Below the pieces are notes generated by a model. The model saw only the letters and a list, made by a program, of their open reading frames with translations. It searched no databases and was not told the DNA's origin. Both the position numbers and the translations under genes were made by a program. A stretch of 64,000 nt of DNA, taken from the NCBI GenBank assembly GCA_950295325.1, contig OX485807.1:42376440-42440439 (forward strand), read 5' to 3'. The stretch comes from Polytrichum commune. Its lineage: Eukaryota; Streptophyta; Polytrichopsida; Polytrichales; Polytrichaceae. Each line of letters begins with the position of its first letter. Within the stretch, counting starts at the first letter, position 1. Shown piece after piece: positions 59,575-64,000 of this stretch.

Positions 59575-60452
59575 TAGTGGGGTAGACTTGGTGAAGCGTA
59601 TGCAACCCGGCGAAGATCTGGATAATGCCTGGATGATGTTCGACCATGTCAAACGTGTAAGACAATGGACCACCATGGCATGCCACGTGTATGACTCCAC
59701 ATATTGTCGTGTCATGACCATCGCAAGTTGTGACATGCAATCTGAGGACTCTGATGCCCAGATCATTTTCTGGAAAAATCTCAATGCTATCATGGAGAGA
59801 AATGGCGTTGCCGAGCCCAACTTCAAGGGTTTCATGGCCGACAGCGCCCAGGCCAATTGAAATGCAGTTCGGGTCATATATGGCAACGGGAAGAAGGAGG
59901 ACCGCATGGACGACCGTGAGAGAACATGTCAGTTTCACTGGACCCAGTCTATGGTTAAGTATACCGAGTACATTCCTGAAGAACTCTGGGAGCAGCACAA
60001 GAAGATGTGCCACCAATATAGGACGGCGAGGACCATGGACGAAGCCGAGAGTATGTACCACGGGCTACGTGCATGGTGGGTATCCGCGGGGGCAGTGACA
60101 GAGAAGGCCCTAAACAAACTTGAGCTTTGGCTTGCATTCTGGCACTACCGTTATCGCCAGTGGGGAGGCTTCATGACCGGGGTATGGTTTCCCCCTATAT
60201 TTCATTTTATTTTCCTTCTTTTTCACAGTACTCTAATTTGAAACAACTATTCACTAATCTCTAACCACTTCCACTATGTACTCGCAGAAATTTTCAGAAG
60301 AAGAACTAGCAGAAATGCCTTCATGTAATCTAGCTGAAACAATACACAACAAGTGGCTTCAAGCGTCTGAGAACAACGGAGGTGACCTCTACGTTGCTAC
60401 AGTTGACGACTTCGTTCGAGGCTTCTTACAGGTTGTCAATTACTACCAGTTC
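59575..60452 (+). pseudogene. M2 MULE-like transposase, segment 4 (catalytic domain)
   Basis: It resumes at VDLVKRMQPGEDLDNAWMM, then HVYDSTYCRVMTIASCD and GFMADSAQAN, where the Asp residues match the first two acidic positions of MULE DDE domains. A TGA at 59858-59860 replaces a probable Trp. An intron at 60182-60287 (GTATGG...CTCGCAG, phase 0) joins FMTG to KFSEEELAEMPSC. The segment ends YYQF at the ACCAGTTC site where hAT-like 1 is inserted. Confidence 0.85.
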
Positions 60453-61859
60453 CAGGGTTGTCTATCGCGACGTCATGACGGTGTCGTGCCGTCATGTCGT
60501 GTCGTGTCGTGACGGACCCCTCCGTCACGACACAATAGGGTCCACGTAGGGTCAACATAGGGGGAACGGACTAGGGTGGGTAAAATACTTACCTTCTTGC
60601 CAAGGTGGCGTCCTATGTGGCAGAAAACGCCGACGTGGTCGTGGATATGCCTAGCGCCAGGTAAATCATTTTGCCATTTTGTTTACCATTTTGTTAAAAT
60701 CAAAGTAGTAAAAAACGACTAAGGAGGGTGTGGGGCGGACGGGGGACGAGGGTGGGGCGGACGGGGGTGGGGGGGGGGGGGGAATGGAGCGGACGGGGTC
60801 GGGAACGGGGGCGGGAACGGAGCGGACGGGGGGGGGGGGGGGGAACAGAGCGGACGGAGTCGGGAACGGGAGCGGACGGGGGGAGGAACGGAGCGGACGG
60901 GGGGGGAACGGGGGCGGACAGGGGGGGAACGGGGCGCGGACGGGGGGGGGGAACGGGGCGGACGGGGTTGGGAACGGGGCGGACGGGGGGGGGGGGGAAG
61001 AAAAAAAAACTGGGGCGGACGGGGGAGCGGACGGAGGGGCGGACGGGGGGGAACGGGGCGCGGACGGGGGGGGAACGGGGGGGAACGGGGGGGAACGGGG
61101 GGGAACGGGGCGGAACGGGGCGGACGGGGGGGAACGGGAGCGGACGGAGGGGGGGGAATTTTTTTAAAAAAAAAATGGGGCGGACGGGGGAGCAGACGGA
61201 GGGGCGGACGGGGGAGCGGACGGAGGGGCGGACAGGGGGGAACGGGGCGCGGACGGGGGGGAACGGGGCGGACGGGGGGGAACGGGGCGGACGGGGTTGG
61301 GAACGGGGCGGACGGGGTCGGGAACGGGGGCGGACGGAGGGGGGAGCGGACGGGGGAGCGGACGGGGGAGCGGACGGGGGAGCGGACGGGGGAGCGGACG
61401 GGGGGGCGGACGGGGGGGAACGGGGCGCGGACGGGGGGGAACGGGGCGCGGACGGGGGGGAACGGGGCGCGGACGGGGGGGAACGGGGCGGACGGGGTTG
61501 GAACGGGGCGGACGGGGTCGGGAACGGGGGGGAACGGGAGCGGACGGGGTTGGGAACAGGGGCGGACGGGGTTGGGAACAGGGGCGGACGGGGTTGGGAA
61601 CAGGGGCGGACGGGGGGGCGGACGGGCTCTAGTAAATTTTTCCCCACTTTACCTTTACTTTGCTGACATGTTATCACACGTGGACATTGTAAATCCTACG
61701 TGTCTGAATTGGGTTAATGTAATTACACAAAAAAATCGGTAAAATTCAAGTCCGTCAGGATAAAGACAGCATCCGGCATAATGTCGTGACGGATACGTGT
61801 CGTGACGGCACGACATTATGCCGGGATTACCCTCCGTCACGACACAATAGACAACCCTG
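60453..61859. mobile_element. hAT-like 1: 1407-bp non-autonomous element with G-rich satellite
   Basis: The ends CAGGGTTGTCTAT and ATAGACAACCCTG are inverted repeats, flanked by a perfect 8-bp ACCAGTTC duplication (60445-60452, 61860-61867). CAGGG tips and 8-bp duplications are typical of hAT. Subterminal GTCGTGACGG repeats occur at both ends, with a hairpin (CCGGCATAATGTCGTG and complement) at 61773-61824. There is no transposase frame. Confidence 0.92.
60722..61628. repeat. G-rich minisatellite (GGGGCGGACGGGGG units)
   Basis: About 900 bp of variable 10-20-bp units of GGGGCGGAC, GGGGGGAAC and GGGTCGGGAAC on the plus strand, with G runs up to 14. The strand asymmetry is extreme (almost no C except in GCGGAC). 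Long frames across it on both strands follow from the repeat and are not genes. Confidence 0.95.
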
Positions 61860-61867
61860 ACCAGTTC

Positions 61868-62560
61868 TTGAAAGGTGACGTCGGCGGAACAGGCCCTACA
61901 AAGAAAGAGCTCAAACTAAGGATGGCAGAGCGCAAGGCGAAGCAAAGAGGTAATCCTTTAGTTCTTGAAGACCCCATGTTGGACATGCCTGTAGCAGAAG
62001 AGTTTTGTACCTGTGTTCCTCGCATGGCTGGAGAAGAGGTATTCGGGTCCACGAAGCGGAAGGCAGATCTACCTCTTGGAGCTGAAGAGGAGTCTCATCG
62101 GCCTGACAAGGTAAACTTCTCACATCCAAGAGGTTTAGGACGTGCTGTGAGGGCTCGTCCTGTGCAGATGCCCATCATTCTTGAAGATACTGAAGATGAT
62201 ACTAACGTCCAAGAAGTTCATCTTGAGCCTAAGCCTGAGTCTGAGAGCATCCCTGCAGAAGACCGCTACCCTGGCAAGAGAGACAGTAAGATTGTGAAAC
62301 GCACTGCCACTCGCCCAAATCCCGCGCAGCGACTCTCCATGGCCTCCTCCGACTCTCTGAAAGCTTCCATCCGTTCCATCACTATGATACCTCATCCAGG
62401 ACATGGTTGCATCATCGGGCTGGATTCGGGTGTTTCTCCTAACATCACACAATACCAGGTCACCATTAGTTCTTTCGTGGGTTGCACTTGCCCTGCATTT
62501 AAGAAGACGATGACTAAGTTCAGAGGGAGGACCCAATTCTCTTATTGCAAGCATGTGTAC
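61868..62560 (+). pseudogene. M2 MULE-like transposase, segment 5 (linker and SWIM finger)
   Basis: Continues as LKGDVGGTGPTKKELKLR with a basic AERKAKQR stretch and an acidic/Pro linker, then GCTCPAFKK...YCKHVY, the C-x-C...C-x-H of a SWIM zinc finger usual at the C-terminus of MULE transposases. It is cut right after the SWIM His by hAT-like 2 (ATGTGTAC). Confidence 0.85.
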
Positions 62561-63056
62561 CCCAGGGAGTGCACTGTTCAAGTACTGTATTTATACACGT
62601 GGGTGCACAAAAGGGGTATTATTTAAAACAAGCATGTACAAAATGTACGTACAAGAGACATATTGCTATTAAGCAAGAAGTAGATATACATGAGGCTATA
62701 GAAAAATATATGTAAAGTACGCATTTACGCATTTACGCGTTCAAGTCAGACCTGGACCAAGAATCATGTGTTTTTTCATCCACTAAGTAACGACTTTATA
62801 ACTAAAAATCCATGATTTGATATTATACATATAATAGGGCCATATTTTTGCATTTCCAAACATTTGTACACATGTTATATACAATTTCTGTATTTGTTTT
62901 TGGACCCTTGTGTACGTATGGAAATGTATTTTGAAGCAATGAGATTTGTAAGTATATTGCTTGATTTTAGCAAAAATAAAATGTATACAGGGGTATTTTA
63001 ATAAGGGGCATGCACGCACGTGATGCTTGGTTTTAATGAATAGTGCACTCCCTGAG
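62561..63056. mobile_element. hAT-like 2: 496-bp MITE
   Basis: Ends CCCAGGGAGTGCACTGTTCA and the complement of CTCAGGGAGTGCACTATTCA, with a perfect 8-bp ATGTGTAC duplication (62553-62560, 63057-63064). AT-rich inside, no frame. Confidence 0.92.
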
Positions 63057-63064
63057 ATGTGTAC

Positions 63065-63190
63065 TTCATTCTTTTAAAGGTTTGCCACCGTGATCCCGAT
63101 GCCGACATTTTCATTCACGCGCCTACCTTTAGTTTCAACGAGGTCAAGCTAGAAAGCGGACTCTTGACTCACCCTTTGGCTAAAAACTAG
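63065..63190 (+). pseudogene. M2 MULE-like transposase, segment 6 (C-terminus)
   Basis: After hAT-like 2 the frame reads FILLKVCHRDPDADIFIHAP and stops at TAG 63188-63190. A possible poly(A) signal AATAAAAAG follows at about 63288. Confidence 0.75.
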
Positions 63191-63340
63191 GAGGCAACCT
63201 ACAAACAGCCTAGATTCTTTTCAATGGACGGTGGCCTTGTCACTACATGTACTGAGTCAACAATACAATATTCATATTGTTTTTTTCAATAAAAAGGGTT
63301 TTGTCATTCAGACTATGTAGACTATGTACTACTACCGCAT

Positions 63341-63847
63341 GTTACTAGCAGCTTAGGCAGAAAATAATTATTTACAAGACTGCCTAAATTTTTTGGAAAT
63401 TCTTGTTTATATTTTCCCACAAACAATTAATTTAAATTATGAAACTGCCTAAACTTACATAAATTAAAGTGTAACTTAAACTGTAAATTATAGTATGCTT
63501 GTAAATTCAAGTGTAAATTCAAGTGTAACTTACATAAATTCAAGTATAACTCATAAATCTCTTTCCTACATACAACAATCATTTGATACACGATAAAACT
63601 ACAGCACACAACAAGAAGTCTGCTTAAGGTTAGTAATGCAATTGATTAGGGTAAAGTCAAATATATAAGAAGCCGTCATCCATTTTGAAAGTAACCCTAA
63701 CCAATTAGAAAATTGGATGAATGCCTAACTTATATTTAATTATAATTTTAAACTGCACAACTTTGAGATATTATTTTTCAAATTGCCTAACCACTTTTTT
63801 CACTTTAATTAATTATTAGGCAAAAGAGTGCCTAAGCTGCTGGTAAC
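63341..63847. mobile_element. candidate MITE, 507 bp
   Basis: GTTACTAGCAGCTTAGGCA at the left pairs with TGCCTAAGCTGCTGGTAAC at the right (one mismatch). TGCCTAA recurs several times inside. No target duplication is clear. The rest of the window to 64000 is AT-rich and without a gene. Confidence 0.6.
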
Positions 63848-64000
63848 ACATATTGTAAAACATACTAGTAAAAAAAAAATTAAATCAACCAATATTATTG
63901 GAAAGTGATAGCACGGTAATAGGAAAAAATAGGAATGTATCAATTTTTAAACCACTTGGGTCCACGGTTATAGGTCTCAAAAATTGGCCAAAATAAGAAT

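Noticed and set aside
60700-61677. Very long open frames on both strands (Gly/Arg/Thr-rich or Pro/Arg/Ser-rich)
   Set aside because: They follow from the stop-free G-rich minisatellite inside hAT-like 1; no codon structure or domain.

Overview
This is repeat-rich nuclear DNA of a land plant. Both gypsy-type retroelements carry a primer-binding site matching plant initiator tRNA-Met (TGGTATCAGAGC), genes have GT-AG introns, and almost all recognisable coding sequence is transposon-derived. The transposase families resemble ones I associate with seed-free plants (moss, lycophyte, fern); that is inference and I cannot name the species. I found no ordinary housekeeping gene, tRNA or rRNA.

Layout. 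1-8.1 kb: a divergent pair made of a MULE-like transposase gene (minus strand, running off the left edge) and a plus-strand gene whose exons encode a basic N-terminus, a ParB-like segment (DGNHR) and a permuted DNA-methyltransferase-like domain. The 2-kb first intron of the second gene is packed with short palindromes. 8.1-19.3 kb: old intergenic DNA with a solo gypsy LTR split by a Harbinger-like element, hairpins and decayed repeats. 19.3-30.1 kb: four copies of an LTR-like repeat (here 'T family', ends TGTGAG...CTCACA, 5-bp target duplications), each with its own internal minisatellite but sharing a conserved 18-residue peptide. 23.3-63.2 kb: a second divergent pair. Its MULE gene is only about 3.2 kb long but is spread over 39 kb by stacked insertions.

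The nesting can be read from target-site duplications, with the reading frame resuming after each: T2 (TTGTC, itself holding inverted T4, GAGAG), T3 (GTTAT), a large DNA transposon 'D' (TAGT), hAT-like 1 (ACCAGTTC) and hAT-like 2 (ATGTGTAC). D carries two convergent genes: a RING-like, Lys-rich protein on plus and a DDE-like transposase on minus. D's transposase is itself cut at AGTACT by element 'O', and O is cut by two gypsy chromoviruses in opposite orientation. Nesting is four levels deep.

Most genes are near-intact pseudogenes with one or a few stops or homopolymer frameshifts. The two gypsy copies share a missing reverse-transcriptase core and a triplicated RNase H segment, so they look like a non-autonomous lineage mobilised in trans. 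The most novel candidates are the T-family peptide, the ParB/methyltransferase-like gene paired with a MULE, and transposon D.
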